Assembly (NCBI RefSeq): GCF_000019185.1 | Contig: NC_010334.1 | Location: 992,001 to 1,056,000 of the forward strand | DNA: 64,000 nt | Origin: Shewanella halifaxensis HAW-EB4 | GTDB taxonomy: Bacteria > Pseudomonadota > Gammaproteobacteria > Enterobacterales > Shewanellaceae | Direction of reading: 5' to 3' | Shown here: positions 8,125 to 17,675 of the stretch, one piece after another | Layout: each line of letters begins with the position of its first letter | Position numbering within the stretch: position 1 is the first letter of the stretch | Program-made: the position numbers and the translations under genes | The notes under the pieces: generated by a model | The model's database searches: none | The model's input: only the letters and a program-made list of their open reading frames with translations | Told to the model about the DNA's origin: nothing

Positions 8125-8458
8125 GCGAACTCCGGCAGACGTATTAGCCATGAATTAAGCGTGTTTGTTACTAATACTCTACTTTAATGCTTAGGAATGG
8201 CTAAATTAATGTTTTGTTTTTGCAGGTTAAATCTCGAATAATTTACTTTTGGGAACTACAACCAATTTTTAACAATAAAGTTAAACTTTTAGCAATAATT
8301 ATAAAAGCTTGATTAAGCTTTTGTTGATGTACTTTATGTGGTTGTGGTTGTGGTTGTGGTTGTGGTTTCGTTTTGCTTGAGTTTGAGTTTGAGTTTTCTT
8401 TACTGCTATTGAGCTGTAATGCTGGTTAACACGTTGAACGTAAACTTAACCCGTAGAA
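8125..8458. other. Gene-free spacer with hexanucleotide repeats
   Basis: A 334-bp AT-rich gap. It contains the promoter region of the DsbD-like gene and two simple repeats: five perfect copies of TGTGGT at 8337-8366 and three copies of TTGAGT at 8377-8394. No conserved gene or RNA was recognised. Confidence 0.7.
8337..8366 (+). repeat. (TGTGGT)5 hexanucleotide repeat
   Basis: Five exact consecutive copies, followed after ten bases by three exact copies of TTGAGT (8377-8394). Repeats of this kind are prone to slippage. They lie in the intergenic gap beyond the 3' end of the 8459 gene. Confidence 0.95.
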
Positions 8459-8875
8459 TTACTCATCTTTACTGGCGATTTGGATCTGCGGTTGTTCGGC
8501 TTCATCTGTACACCACACTAGGCTCACATTACGGTTTTCGTCGGTACTCGCGGTTAATATTTTAGTGATAATCGGCGCAGGGTAAGCGACATCATTAAGA
8601 TAGGTTTTTACTCTTTCAATACGTCTTTCTGCTAGCCACTTATTATAGTTACGTGTTTCTTCTGTCGCTTGGGTTTGATTCACTTTGAATTCAAGTAGTA
8701 AATAGCCTGTATTGATTTGAGTACTTTTGGTTAGCTCATCGAGTTGAGATGTGTACTGGCTTGAGAAATAAGAGCTATTTTTGGGATAAATAATATCGAT
8801 AATGTGAGTTTTATTATCACATTGAGCCATCGTGCTTGTGGCAAATAGTAAACAAACTGCGGCTATCCACTTCAT
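8459..8875 (-). CDS. Small periplasmic protein, OmpA-C-like segment
   Basis: A 138-residue protein with a clear signal peptide (WIAAVCLLFATSTMAQC). The mature part contains YNKWLAERRIERVKTYL, which resembles the conserved LSxxRAxxVxxyL helix of OmpA-like peptidoglycan-binding domains, but the domain is short and lacks the usual NxxLS context, so peptidoglycan binding is uncertain. The start at 8875 follows AAGGAA at seven-base spacing; an upstream in-frame start at 8905 is less likely. Function unknown. Confidence 0.6.
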   Translation of the reverse strand: MKWIAAVCLLFATSTMAQCDNKTHIIDIIYPKNSSYFSSQYTSQLDELTKSTQINTGYLLLEFKVNQTQATEETRNYNKWLAERRIERVKTYLNDVAYPAPIITKILTASTDENRNVSLVWCTDEAEQPQIQIASKDE

Positions 8876-9114
8876 ACCGTACTTCCTTGCTAAGCTTAAA
8901 ATCACCCTAAAGAGCGGTTTAGTGCTACTCCATTGTGCGAAAATTTATGCTATTACTAGAGAAAATACAATCACCTTTAGATTAAATGTTCTAATGATGA
9001 ACTGCACTCTGCACAGCTCTAGAAGATATTTGTGGCGTAGTTTGCTCTGTTCATCATGGTGCAATTATTGGGCTATGCATGGTAATGAGTGATCAATCTA
9101 ATCAAGGAGCAAAA

Positions 9115-10290
9115 ATGGCGACGGTCGATCTTCTCGTCATTGGTGGTGGGATCAATGGAGCGGGTATCGCTCAGTGCGCAGCTGCAGCTGGCTATAGTGT
9201 ATTGCTGTTAGAGAAAGACACCATTGCGGGGCAGACGTCGGCTAACTCCAGTAAACTCATCCACGGTGGGCTGCGCTATCTCGAATCTGGCCAACTTCCC
9301 TTGGTAAGAAAGTCTCTGGCCGAGAGAAAAGCCTTGCTTAAGCTGGCTCCCTCGTTAGTGAATCCAATCCCATTTTATATTCCCGTGTATGACACCAGCC
9401 ATCGTAGTTCGTGGGCGATAAGAGCGGGGCTTAGTTTGTATGCCGTGCTCAGTGATTTCGATGAGCTGGGGCTGTTTAAATCAGTTCCCTCTGTAGATTG
9501 GTCGAAAATTAAAGGACTCAAACTTAAGGGGCTAAAAGCCGTTTACCAATATTGGGATGCGCAAACAGATGACAAGCGACTGACACAAGCCGTGATAAAA
9601 AATGCTCGTGCCTTAGGGGCGCATGTGATTGAGCATGCTCAATGTACGCATATCGAGCATTTGCCGAGCCATTGTGTGGTGCGCTATCAAACGGAAGAAA
9701 TAGCGCAAGAGGTAGAAGCGCTGGCAGTAGTGAATGCGGCGGGTCCATGGGTGAATCAGGTGCTTGAAAATGTGTTTCCGCCTATCGCAGCAGAGCCTAT
9801 CGAGTGGGTGCAGGGCAGTCATCTGCTGCTCGATATTCCAGCTAATGATGGCATCCTTTATCTGGAGTCTTGCTTCGACAAACGGGTTATTTTTGTGATG
9901 CCTTGGAATGGACAAACATTAATTGGTACGACTGAGGTAGTGCTTGATGAATTAAGCGACAAACCTCAGATCACCGCCGCAGAGGAAGAGTATTTGCTTG
10001 GCATTTATCAACACTATTTTGCCTGTCTGGGTGATATAGACGCTTTGAAGGCGCGGGTTGTCGATAGTTTTTGTGGTGTGAGAGTGCTACCTAAACTGTC
10101 GGGCAATGCGTTTGACCAGCCGCGAGATACATTGCAAAAAAGCCAGCTTAGCCATCCTAAGCTATTAAGTCTTTACGGCGGTAAACTCACGACCTATAGA
10201 ACCACGGCAACCGAAGTGATTGAGTGGGTTGAAGATGCCATTGGTGAGCGACCATCTTTAGCCAATTTCGATAAACTGCAACTCGATTAA
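9115..10290 (+). CDS. Short FAD-dependent glycerol-3-phosphate dehydrogenase-like oxidoreductase
   Basis: A 391-residue protein starting with an FAD-binding dinucleotide motif (DLLVIGGGINGAGIA). It has GlpD-type blocks SSKLIHGGLRYLE, WDAQTDDKRL, NAAGPWV and LYGGKLTTYR. GlpD enzymes are about 500 residues and end in a helical C-terminal domain; here the protein stops right after the GGKLTTYR block, so that domain is absent. It probably oxidises glycerol-3-phosphate or a related alpha-hydroxy substrate using FAD. The start at 9115 has AGGAG at 9105-9109. Its neighbours give no pathway context. Confidence 0.8.
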   Translation: MATVDLLVIGGGINGAGIAQCAAAAGYSVLLLEKDTIAGQTSANSSKLIHGGLRYLESGQLPLVRKSLAERKALLKLAPSLVNPIPFYIPVYDTSHRSSWAIRAGLSLYAVLSDFDELGLFKSVPSVDWSKIKGLKLKGLKAVYQYWDAQTDDKRLTQAVIKNARALGAHVIEHAQCTHIEHLPSHCVVRYQTEEIAQEVEALAVVNAAGPWVNQVLENVFPPIAAEPIEWVQGSHLLLDIPANDGILYLESCFDKRVIFVMPWNGQTLIGTTEVVLDELSDKPQITAAEEEYLLGIYQHYFACLGDIDALKARVVDSFCGVRVLPKLSGNAFDQPRDTLQKSQLSHPKLLSLYGGKLTTYRTTATEVIEWVEDAIGERPSLANFDKLQLD

Positions 10291-10449
10291 TTAACCTTGA
10301 ATGCGATTTTAAAAAGATAGCGGCAGTAGCGAGGTGATTGAAATGATGCCAAGCTCATGAGTTTCATTATTCTGTAACCTTAGTGTCATATTCTTGATGG
10401 GTTGTTATTTTGAATAGTTTGTTTTTAAAGTGCATGAGCGCACAGATGG

Positions 10450-11664
10450 ATGGTTATGTTTCAAATTTTTCTACGTTTTTTCTCGTTAGGGTTAGTGTCA
10501 TTTGGTGGACCCGCGGCGCACATCGGTTACTTTAGACAGACTTTTGTGCAGGAGCTTAATTGGCTCGATGACAAACACTATGGCAGTCTCGTTGCGCTAA
10601 GTCAGTTTATGCCTGGACCGGGTTCGAGTCAGGTGGGTTTTGCCATCGGTTATCATCGCGGTGGTCTGTTGGGCGCTATTGCTGCCTTTATAGGGTTTAC
10701 CTTACCTTCGTTTATTCTATTGTTTTTGCTTGCCGTCACCAGTAGTCAATGGCTGGAATACTCATTTACTCAAGGGATTATCCACGGGCTTAAGTTATTG
10801 GCTGTAGTGGTAGTTGCTGATGCGATTTGGATCATGTTCAAGCAGTTTTGTCAGCGTAAGCAGGCTAAATTATTGATGCTGCTAAGCTGCGCGATTATCT
10901 TGTTGCAGCCTTCGATGTTAGTGCAGTTTGGCTTGCTCATCAGCGCCGCCATGGTGGGGCGATATTACCTATCTGCTGAGCCGGATGAGGGCGTGGCTAC
11001 AACTGCAACGAAAGCCGCAACAAAAACCACAGTACAGCAACCGATAAAGCTTAACTTCTTTTGGTTAAGTCTCTTCAGTGGCTTATTGATCGCGTCATTG
11101 GTGGTTATCGGCCTATCTAAGCAAGCAGGGATCTCGAATTTAACTGAGTTGTTTAGCCAGTTCTACCAAGTGGGTAGTATGGTATTTGGTGGTGGGCATG
11201 TGGTGCTGCCTCTACTACAATCGAGTGTTGGCGATACCATGAGTAACGATCAGTTTTTAACGGGGTACGCCTTAGCACAGGCGGTACCGGGGCCTATGTT
11301 TGCCTTGGCGGCATTTTTAGGGGCTGAGATCTGGGTGGAGCAGCCGTTAATTGGCGCCTTAGTAGCTACACTGGCTATCTTTCTGCCGGGCTTCTTACTC
11401 ATGCTGGTGGCACTTAAAAGCTGGCATGCACTCAGTGCAAGGCCACAAGTGATTGGCGCCGTTGCAGGAGTCAATGCCTGCGTGGTGGGCTTCTTGTTGG
11501 CGGCGCTGTATAGCCCCATCTTTATCAGCGCAGTGTTATCGCCACTGGATATGGCCTTGGTAGTATTAGGTTTTGGTCTGTTTAAAATCTTTAAGCCCAA
11601 TATTTTTATCTTAGTGACAGGTTTTGGCGTGACAGGGGCGGTAATAGGCGCGTTTGCTGGCTAG
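10450..11664 (+). CDS. chrA: Chromate transporter, ChrA family (two-domain)
   Basis: A 404-residue polytopic inner-membrane protein of the CHR family with two homologous halves. The first begins GLVSFGGPAAHIGYF and contains LSQFMPGPGSSQVGFAIGY. The second contains MVFGGGHVVLPLLQ and YALAQAVPGPMFALAAF. The paired FGG and PGP motifs are diagnostic of long-chain ChrA. A central hydrophilic linker (about residues 175-195) is rich in Thr, Ala and Lys. It is predicted to export chromate, though many family members have untested substrates. It ends convergently with the formate dehydrogenase gene at a shared terminator. Confidence 0.9.
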   Translation: MVMFQIFLRFFSLGLVSFGGPAAHIGYFRQTFVQELNWLDDKHYGSLVALSQFMPGPGSSQVGFAIGYHRGGLLGAIAAFIGFTLPSFILLFLLAVTSSQWLEYSFTQGIIHGLKLLAVVVVADAIWIMFKQFCQRKQAKLLMLLSCAIILLQPSMLVQFGLLISAAMVGRYYLSAEPDEGVATTATKAATKTTVQQPIKLNFFWLSLFSGLLIASLVVIGLSKQAGISNLTELFSQFYQVGSMVFGGGHVVLPLLQSSVGDTMSNDQFLTGYALAQAVPGPMFALAAFLGAEIWVEQPLIGALVATLAIFLPGFLLMLVALKSWHALSARPQVIGAVAGVNACVVGFLLAALYSPIFISAVLSPLDMALVVLGFGLFKIFKPNIFILVTGFGVTGAVIGAFAG

Positions 11665-11687
11665 CCTCCTTAGAGGTCCAGATAAAT

Positions 11688-11724
11688 AAAAAGGCGGTAA
11701 GAGCATGCTCTTACCGCCTTTTTT
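11688..11724. terminator. Bidirectional terminator
   Basis: A 15-bp stem beginning GGCGGTAAGAGCA is flanked by A- and T-runs. It separates chrA (+) from the convergent formate dehydrogenase-like gene (-). Confidence 0.92.
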
Positions 11725-11742
11725 GATCGACTATGATTCTAG

Positions 11743-14700
11743 CTAGACGAGTTCTGCCTCGGCTAGCTTCTCAGCCACTTTTTCCGCTTTGACGGCACAC
11801 ACCTTAAACTCTGGGATTTTCGCCACAGGGTCGAGGGCGTTGTTAGTGAGCTTATTGGCCGCGGATTCCGCAAAGTGGAACGGTAGGAACAATACCCCAG
11901 CTTGTGCACGTTTAGTGACGAAGGCTTGGATCTCAATCTCACCGCGTCTGGTGCTGAGTTTGAGCATATCACCGTTATTCACACTTAGCTTTTCAGCGTC
12001 ATAGACTGAAATCATCACTCTTGGAGATCCAAGCAGGTTTAAGCCTGGAGTCTTGCGAGTCATGGTGCCTGTATGGAACTGCTCCAACAAACGGCCCGTC
12101 GATAATACCAGTGGGTATTCCTCACATGGCATCTCTGCCGGCAGGCGATAATGCACAGCACGCATCTTACCTTTGCCATGAGTAAACTGATTGGTATGCA
12201 AAATAGGCGTGCCAGGGTGACCTTCAGCCGGACACGGCCATTGCAGGCCTAGACGACCATTTGCCGTTAAGCTATCGATCACTTTCCAAGTAATACCGCG
12301 ATATTGCGGAGTCACATCGGTGATCTCATGCCAAATCTGTCGCTCATTTTGGTATGTCCACTCTTCACCCATCTGAACGGCAATTAGCTGGATGATCTCC
12401 CAGTCATTTTTAGCAAGCCCCGGCGGAGTTACAGCGGGTAATAATTGCTGTACTCGGCGCTCGGTATTGGTGAAGTGGCCTAGCTTTTCGGCGAAGGCCG
12501 CAGCAGGTAACACCACATCGGCAAGCTCGGCGGTCTCGGTTAAGAAGATATCTTGCACCACGACAAATTCTGCTGCGGCTAAGCCCTGCAGTACATGCTT
12601 CTGATCCGGGTCGCTGAGCACTGGGTTTTCACCCATCACATACAAACCTTTCAGTTCGCCATGGGTCAGGGCATGCATCATCTCGGTTGCAGAGAATCCG
12701 ATATCTGCACAGAGATCTTCCTTGCCCCAAGCATCACGGAAGCGCATCTGTACTAGTGGGTCGTCAAGTTTCTGGTAGCCACTGAAGTAGTTTGGCAGTG
12801 CGCCCATATCGCAGGCACCTTGCACGTTACTCTGGCCGCGCAGTGGGTTAATGCCTGCGCCTTTTACCCCTATGTTGCCGCACAATAGCTGCAGGTTAGA
12901 GATAGCCGTGACATTGTCGTGACCCGAGGTATGTTGAGTCACGCCCATGGCGTAGTAGATAGCGGTTTTTTCAGCGGTGCCAATCAGTCGAGCCATCTCA
13001 ATGATGTCACTGGCGCTGACGCCAGTAATGAGCTCAGCATTTTTAGGGCTGTAATCGGTGCTCATCACTTCATCATAGAGCTGGCTGAAGCCCTCGACTC
13101 TCGCTTGAATGTAATCTAAGTCATGCCAGTCGTTTTTGATGATCTGCTGCATAATGGCGTTCAGTAGCATCACATCCGAACCCGGTCTTTGTGCCACATA
13201 AAGCTGGGCTTTATCGGCGATAGAGACGCGTTTTGGATCGGCAACCATCAAGCGGGCGCCATGATCGGTTACTGCCTGCTTGATGCGAGAGGCAATAATT
13301 GGGTGAGCGCTTTCGGTGTCCGAGCCAATGATAAAGATAAGGTCGCTATCTTTAATGCTTGGAATATCGTTGGTCATCGCACCGCTACCTATGCTTTCGC
13401 GAAGTGCAGTAACCGTTGATGCGTGACATAAACGAGCGCAGTGATCGATGTTGTTATTACCCAGCACGCTGCGGAAGAACTTTTGGAATACGAAGTTATC
13501 TTCGTTAGTGGCTTTAGCTGACGATAGCCCCGCTAGTGCTTTATCACCATAGGTGTGTTTTATCTCGCTAAAGCGCTGAGCCACAACAGAGATAGCTTCG
13601 TCCCAGCTTGCTGGAACTAGCTCACCATTTTTACGAATAAGTGGTGTGGTCAGGCGCTTATCACTGCCGACAAAGTCAAAGCCAAAGCGGCCTTTAACAC
13701 ACAGCATCCCCTCGTTTACCGGCGATGAGATATCACCATCGATATGGCGAATTTGGTTCTTTTGCTCATCCACTTGCATGTTGATACGGCAACCAATACC
13801 GCAGTAAGTACAGATGGTAGAGACGGTTTTAAGCGGTGCTTTTTGTGCCGGCGTTAAACCTTGGGTTTTATCGCGAGCATCAACCAGTGCGCCCGTTGGG
13901 CAAACCTGTACGCAGTTACCACACTGCACACAATCGCTGTCATTCATGCTGGCGCTAAAGCCTACACGCGGCGCTTTGCGCTCATCACTGTCATATGAGC
14001 TGTCACATGAGCTAGCACATGAGATAGGGATAGCTTGGTAGTGATCTTTAGCAAAAGAGATCGCGTTATGGCCGCTAGCGCCTTTACAGGTTTCAACACA
14101 GGCGCCACAGCTAATGCAGCGGTTAGCATCGAAGGTGATAAATGGTGCGCTGCTGTCGATACTAAAGTGTTGTGCTTGGCTTATATCGAGCTCACTAGCC
14201 TTGACCTTATACTCGGTAGCGTAATCACGCAGCTTACAGTCGGTGTTGGCCTGACAGGCACACTCGAGGCAGCGCGCCGCTTCTTTCATCGCCTCATCGG
14301 CTTCAAAGCCAAGCTCCACTTCGCTAAAGTTAAGCGCACGTTGTAGCTTATCAAGCTCAGGCATTTGGCTACGAGCCTGTACCTTAGTCGATGGATAAAG
14401 CGCGTCCACCTTAAGTGATTTCAGTGCGCTAGTTTTAGCCGCCTTGGTCGAATTAAAAGGCTGCTTTACTAACTCACAAGTTAGGCCTTGTGTGAGTAAT
14501 TTCTCAATGGCATCCGCCGCCTTGCGCCCATCGGCAACAGCAGCAACCGCGGTAGCGGGGCCCGTTCTTGAGTCACCAATCACAAACAGCTTATCAAGGC
14601 CGGCAGACTGACCCGCAGACATGGTGTGCTCGCAACCCTCAAAGGTATTCCAGCGAGTTAGGGCGACAGCTCCGGTGGCTAACTGGCTCTGAGGATGCTC

Positions 14701-16068
14701 AAGAAACTCCATGTCTGGAGTTTGTGATACGGCAGGAATAACCGTATCGAAGGCTTCGACAAAGGTCTCGCCTGTCGGTGTTGGTGAGCGGCGCCCAGAG
14801 CTATCGGGTTCACCCAGTGCCATCACTTCAAAGGTAACGCTGCTAACTCGGCCCGCTTCATCGCTGTGGTTTTCAATCGGGTTGGTGAGGAAGTGGAACT
14901 TAATCCCCTCCTGCTCGGCTTCGTGAATTTCATAGGGCTCTGCTGGCATTTCGTCGCGAGTACGACGATACACCAAGGTCACGTCGGCGCCATCACGTTT
15001 AGCGGTGCGGGCACAATCGATGGCTGTGTTACCGCCACCAATCACCGCTACCTTTTTGCCAGTGCTGTATTGCTTATTGGTGCAGTAATCTTTGAGGTAA
15101 TCGACCCCTAAATAGCAGCCCTTTAGCTCGATGCCTGGGTAGTTCATCGGTACCGCCTTTTGGGCGCCAATGGCTAAACAGACGGCATCAAAATCTTCGA
15201 TCAAACCATTGAGGTGAATATCGCGGCCAAGACGAGTATCAGTTTGAATATTTAGACCGTTTTTACAGAGAAGCTCGATCTCTTTATCGAGAATGGCCTT
15301 GGGGAGGCGATACTCTGGAATACCGTATCTTAACCAACCACCCGCTTGCGGCATGGACTCAAAAATCGTGACATCATGGCCATTGTTAGACAGGTAATAG
15401 CCAGCTGAAATACCCGCAGGGCCACTACCGATAATGGCGACTTTCTTATTGGTCGCAGGCGCTTTTGGCGGTACATAAGGGTTGGCATCATCGAGATCTA
15501 AGTCGGCGGCGTGGCGCTTTAATTGGCGAATAGCGACGGGTTCGTCGACTAGGCCACGACGACACTCAGACTCACAAAAAGCGGGGCAAACACGGCCAAT
15601 AGAAAGTGGCAGGGGTAAGGTTTGCTTAATGACTTTAACGGCTTCGGTGTGATCGCCCTGAGCGATATGGTACAGATAAGATTGTACGTCCACGCCAGCT
15701 GGGCAAGCCGTTTGGCATGGCGCTTCGCAGTCGGCAAAGTGATCTGATAAAATCGTATGCAGGGCTGCTTTTCGCTGTTTACTGAGCGCAGCAGAGCGGG
15801 TGATAACTTCAACATTCTGCATTGCGATATCGCCAATAAGGGTCTCACAGGCACGAACATTGGTAATACTATTATCGCTAGCAATGAGCTCTACATGGCA
15901 AAGATTACAGTGTTGCTTGCTGTCATTAACTAAAGAGCTCTTTATTAAAGAACGGGCATTGCTCTTACACAGGTTAGGAATGGCAATATCGGCATTAAGC
16001 GCGACGTCTAACAGAGTGTCTCGTTGATTGGCTACTAGGGTCTTGCCATCAATTATTATTTGTTTCAT
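11743..16068 (-). CDS. Fused GltD-like/formate dehydrogenase alpha-like molybdoenzyme
   Basis: A 1441-residue multidomain protein. The N-terminus (1-90) is a [2Fe-2S] ferredoxin domain with C34, C54, C57 and C74. It is followed by a glutamate-synthase-small-subunit-like part with two Cys clusters (CEAPCQTACP, CPAFCESECRRG), an FAD motif VAIIGSGPAGISAGYYL and an NAD(P) motif VAVIGGGNTAIDCA. Next come bacterial 4Fe-4S motifs (CISCGACVETCKG, CVQCGNCVQVCPTGAL). The C-terminal half is a molybdopterin oxidoreductase with CTYCGIGCRI and the active-site block CARLCHASTV, using Cys rather than selenocysteine. With no Tat signal it should be cytoplasmic and couple formate (or similar) oxidation to NAD(P). 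No accessory fdhD or other subunit genes are adjacent. Confidence 0.88.
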   Translation of the reverse strand: MKQIIIDGKTLVANQRDTLLDVALNADIAIPNLCKSNARSLIKSSLVNDSKQHCNLCHVELIASDNSITNVRACETLIGDIAMQNVEVITRSAALSKQRKAALHTILSDHFADCEAPCQTACPAGVDVQSYLYHIAQGDHTEAVKVIKQTLPLPLSIGRVCPAFCESECRRGLVDEPVAIRQLKRHAADLDLDDANPYVPPKAPATNKKVAIIGSGPAGISAGYYLSNNGHDVTIFESMPQAGGWLRYGIPEYRLPKAILDKEIELLCKNGLNIQTDTRLGRDIHLNGLIEDFDAVCLAIGAQKAVPMNYPGIELKGCYLGVDYLKDYCTNKQYSTGKKVAVIGGGNTAIDCARTAKRDGADVTLVYRRTRDEMPAEPYEIHEAEQEGIKFHFLTNPIENHSDEAGRVSSVTFEVMALGEPDSSGRRSPTPTGETFVEAFDTVIPAVSQTPDMEFLEHPQSQLATGAVALTRWNTFEGCEHTMSAGQSAGLDKLFVIGDSRTGPATAVAAVADGRKAADAIEKLLTQGLTCELVKQPFNSTKAAKTSALKSLKVDALYPSTKVQARSQMPELDKLQRALNFSEVELGFEADEAMKEAARCLECACQANTDCKLRDYATEYKVKASELDISQAQHFSIDSSAPFITFDANRCISCGACVETCKGASGHNAISFAKDHYQAIPISCASSCDSSYDSDERKAPRVGFSASMNDSDCVQCGNCVQVCPTGALVDARDKTQGLTPAQKAPLKTVSTICTYCGIGCRINMQVDEQKNQIRHIDGDISSPVNEGMLCVKGRFGFDFVGSDKRLTTPLIRKNGELVPASWDEAISVVAQRFSEIKHTYGDKALAGLSSAKATNEDNFVFQKFFRSVLGNNNIDHCARLCHASTVTALRESIGSGAMTNDIPSIKDSDLIFIIGSDTESAHPIIASRIKQAVTDHGARLMVADPKRVSIADKAQLYVAQRPGSDVMLLNAIMQQIIKNDWHDLDYIQARVEGFSQLYDEVMSTDYSPKNAELITGVSASDIIEMARLIGTAEKTAIYYAMGVTQHTSGHDNVTAISNLQLLCGNIGVKGAGINPLRGQSNVQGACDMGALPNYFSGYQKLDDPLVQMRFRDAWGKEDLCADIGFSATEMMHALTHGELKGLYVMGENPVLSDPDQKHVLQGLAAAEFVVVQDIFLTETAELADVVLPAAAFAEKLGHFTNTERRVQQLLPAVTPPGLAKNDWEIIQLIAVQMGEEWTYQNERQIWHEITDVTPQYRGITWKVIDSLTANGRLGLQWPCPAEGHPGTPILHTNQFTHGKGKMRAVHYRLPAEMPCEEYPLVLSTGRLLEQFHTGTMTRKTPGLNLLGSPRVMISVYDAEKLSVNNGDMLKLSTRRGEIEIQAFVTKRAQAGVLFLPFHFAESAANKLTNNALDPVAKIPEFKVCAVKAEKVAEKLAEAELV

Positions 16069-16372
16069 CGCATGGGCCTTTAATTATAGGGTCGCAGCTT
16101 GATTAATGCGCTTACTAGGAATTGAGAGCCTAGGCGCAACATCAGCATTCACAGAGAACGGACTTGGCGAAATCATTATTGCTTCGAGTATACCTGCGGC
16201 CTTTTTTTACGCAGAAAATGCAGCTTAAGTTTTAGCTAAAATTGCAGGCTGGCTCACAGGTGGTGTTGGAAGTGTGCGCGTTAATTGTTGCTACTGGTCT
16301 AATCTGTGATCTGGATCTCTTGCGTGGAAAAGTGGAAGTGTTAGGAGTGTTTTTTAACAGATTATCATAGGC
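16069..16372. other. Gene-free spacer upstream of the molybdoenzyme gene
   Basis: A 304-bp gap between two minus-strand genes, containing the presumed promoter of the 1441-residue molybdoenzyme. No terminator hairpin or clear regulator box was found. Confidence 0.5.
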
Positions 16373-17365
16373 TTAGCGAGTCATCTTCTTGACAAACACC
16401 ACCACGAATAACGCGATGGTAAAGCTACCTGTAAAGGCTTCGAAAGCCGCTATCGCTCTAGAAAATCCTATAGGGGTAAAGTCTCCATACCCAAGTGTGG
16501 TAAAGGTCACGACTGAATAATAAATACAGTTGAGGAATAACAATAAATTGCTAACGAAATCATTGCTAAGACTAAAAACTTGTAACTGACCCGCATAATT
16601 AAGGCCACTAAAAAAATACATGATGGCACTAATCAGAATAAGAACCAGCGAGAAACCCACTACCCTAAGTGGAGCTTCACCGTAACCACAGAACAGATCG
16701 ATAGCTCTTGATATGATGCGCTTGAAGCAGAGTTTTGGCATTTGATGACGGCGCATAGTGAGTTCTTTGCGGATATATTGCCCCGACATGGCAAATAGGC
16801 CCTCTCTATCGGCAGCTTTTCGTAAGTCGCGATAGATCTCTTCGGCTTGCTCGAAGTAATCCATAGCCCTGTCTTTATCCCCGGCTTTTCCTGCCGCTCG
16901 AGCAATGCGCTCTTGGCGTAAGGTTTTACCCGTATGAATATTTTCGATTTTTGCGCCAAGCCATTTAACGCCGAGTAAATTACACCCATTAAGGTTAGCG
17001 CAGTGCACACTGGCTTCACGCAGGTCGGCCTTCATTAGGCTGGCATTTTCCAAATTGATATTAAACAGGTGCGCACCACTTAAGTCGGCGCGGTACAGCT
17101 CTGCATGACTCAAGTCGAAACCAACTTTCTCTCGATGACGAACCAGATCGATATTGGCCAGTTTTGCGTGGTTTAAGCAGATCCCTCTGAGTTGGCCACC
17201 CTTGCGAGCATACAGCTCAAGCTTATGCATATCATCGGGATTGTTTTTTATTATATTAGGATCATGCCAGTAGCACAGCCCAGATTCTCCGGCGGTTTCT
17301 TGGCAGGTGTGTTGATTGTTTTCATGATAACGACAGAGATTAGATGCTTGGCTATCTGTAGGCAT
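16373..17365 (-). CDS. Pentapeptide-repeat protein fused to a two-TM ion channel
   Basis: A 330-residue protein. Residues 11-34 hold a C-x2-H ... C ... C-x2-H pattern (C11, H14, C21, C31, H34) that could bind zinc. Residues about 75-140 are pentapeptide repeats (A(D/N)LxxA units such as AELYRADLSGAHLFNINLEN). A helical linker follows. Two C-terminal transmembrane helices flank a pore loop with the potassium-selectivity signature TTLGYGDF. This is an Ion_trans_2-type channel with a regulatory cytosolic N-terminus. Ligand and gating are unknown. It is monocistronic on the minus strand. Confidence 0.85.
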   Translation of the reverse strand: MPTDSQASNLCRYHENNQHTCQETAGESGLCYWHDPNIIKNNPDDMHKLELYARKGGQLRGICLNHAKLANIDLVRHREKVGFDLSHAELYRADLSGAHLFNINLENASLMKADLREASVHCANLNGCNLLGVKWLGAKIENIHTGKTLRQERIARAAGKAGDKDRAMDYFEQAEEIYRDLRKAADREGLFAMSGQYIRKELTMRRHQMPKLCFKRIISRAIDLFCGYGEAPLRVVGFSLVLILISAIMYFFSGLNYAGQLQVFSLSNDFVSNLLLFLNCIYYSVVTFTTLGYGDFTPIGFSRAIAAFEAFTGSFTIALFVVVFVKKMTR

Positions 17366-17675
17366 AAATAGCGTTAACCATCATTGCGACTCGGTAATAA
17401 TGAGTATAGACAGCCGCTATCAAATCTGCAGAATTAGCCCCAAGCTTCAATCCTCGTTGAGGGGCATAGGCTCGATGTTAGCAGTCCTGCTTGTGAGGGA
17501 AGTTTTGCTTTTTGCTACTTGAAGCTATTTTGTTTAATAAAATTGCTATTTTGTGGCCCTTTGCCGCTATGTTTCATGCAAAGCATGGGTTAAAATAGCG
17601 GGTTTTCCATCAGTAGTAACATAGTCGTTAACGCTTTTGGCCGTTAATACTTAGCAATTAGAAGTTGATTAAATC
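17366..17675. other. Divergent promoter region of the channel gene and prfB
   Basis: A 310-bp gap between divergent genes. It contains CCTCGTTGAGG (a short palindrome near 17452) and AT-rich promoter-like stretches upstream of prfB. No specific operator was recognised. Confidence 0.5.

Noticed and set aside
8832..9092. Plus-strand open frame of 86 codons
   Set aside because: Overlaps the signal-peptide end of the minus-strand gene and the promoter region; composition not protein-like.
12392..15111. Several plus-strand frames opposite the molybdoenzyme gene
   Set aside because: They are antisense shadows of the 1441-residue coding frame with no independent signals.
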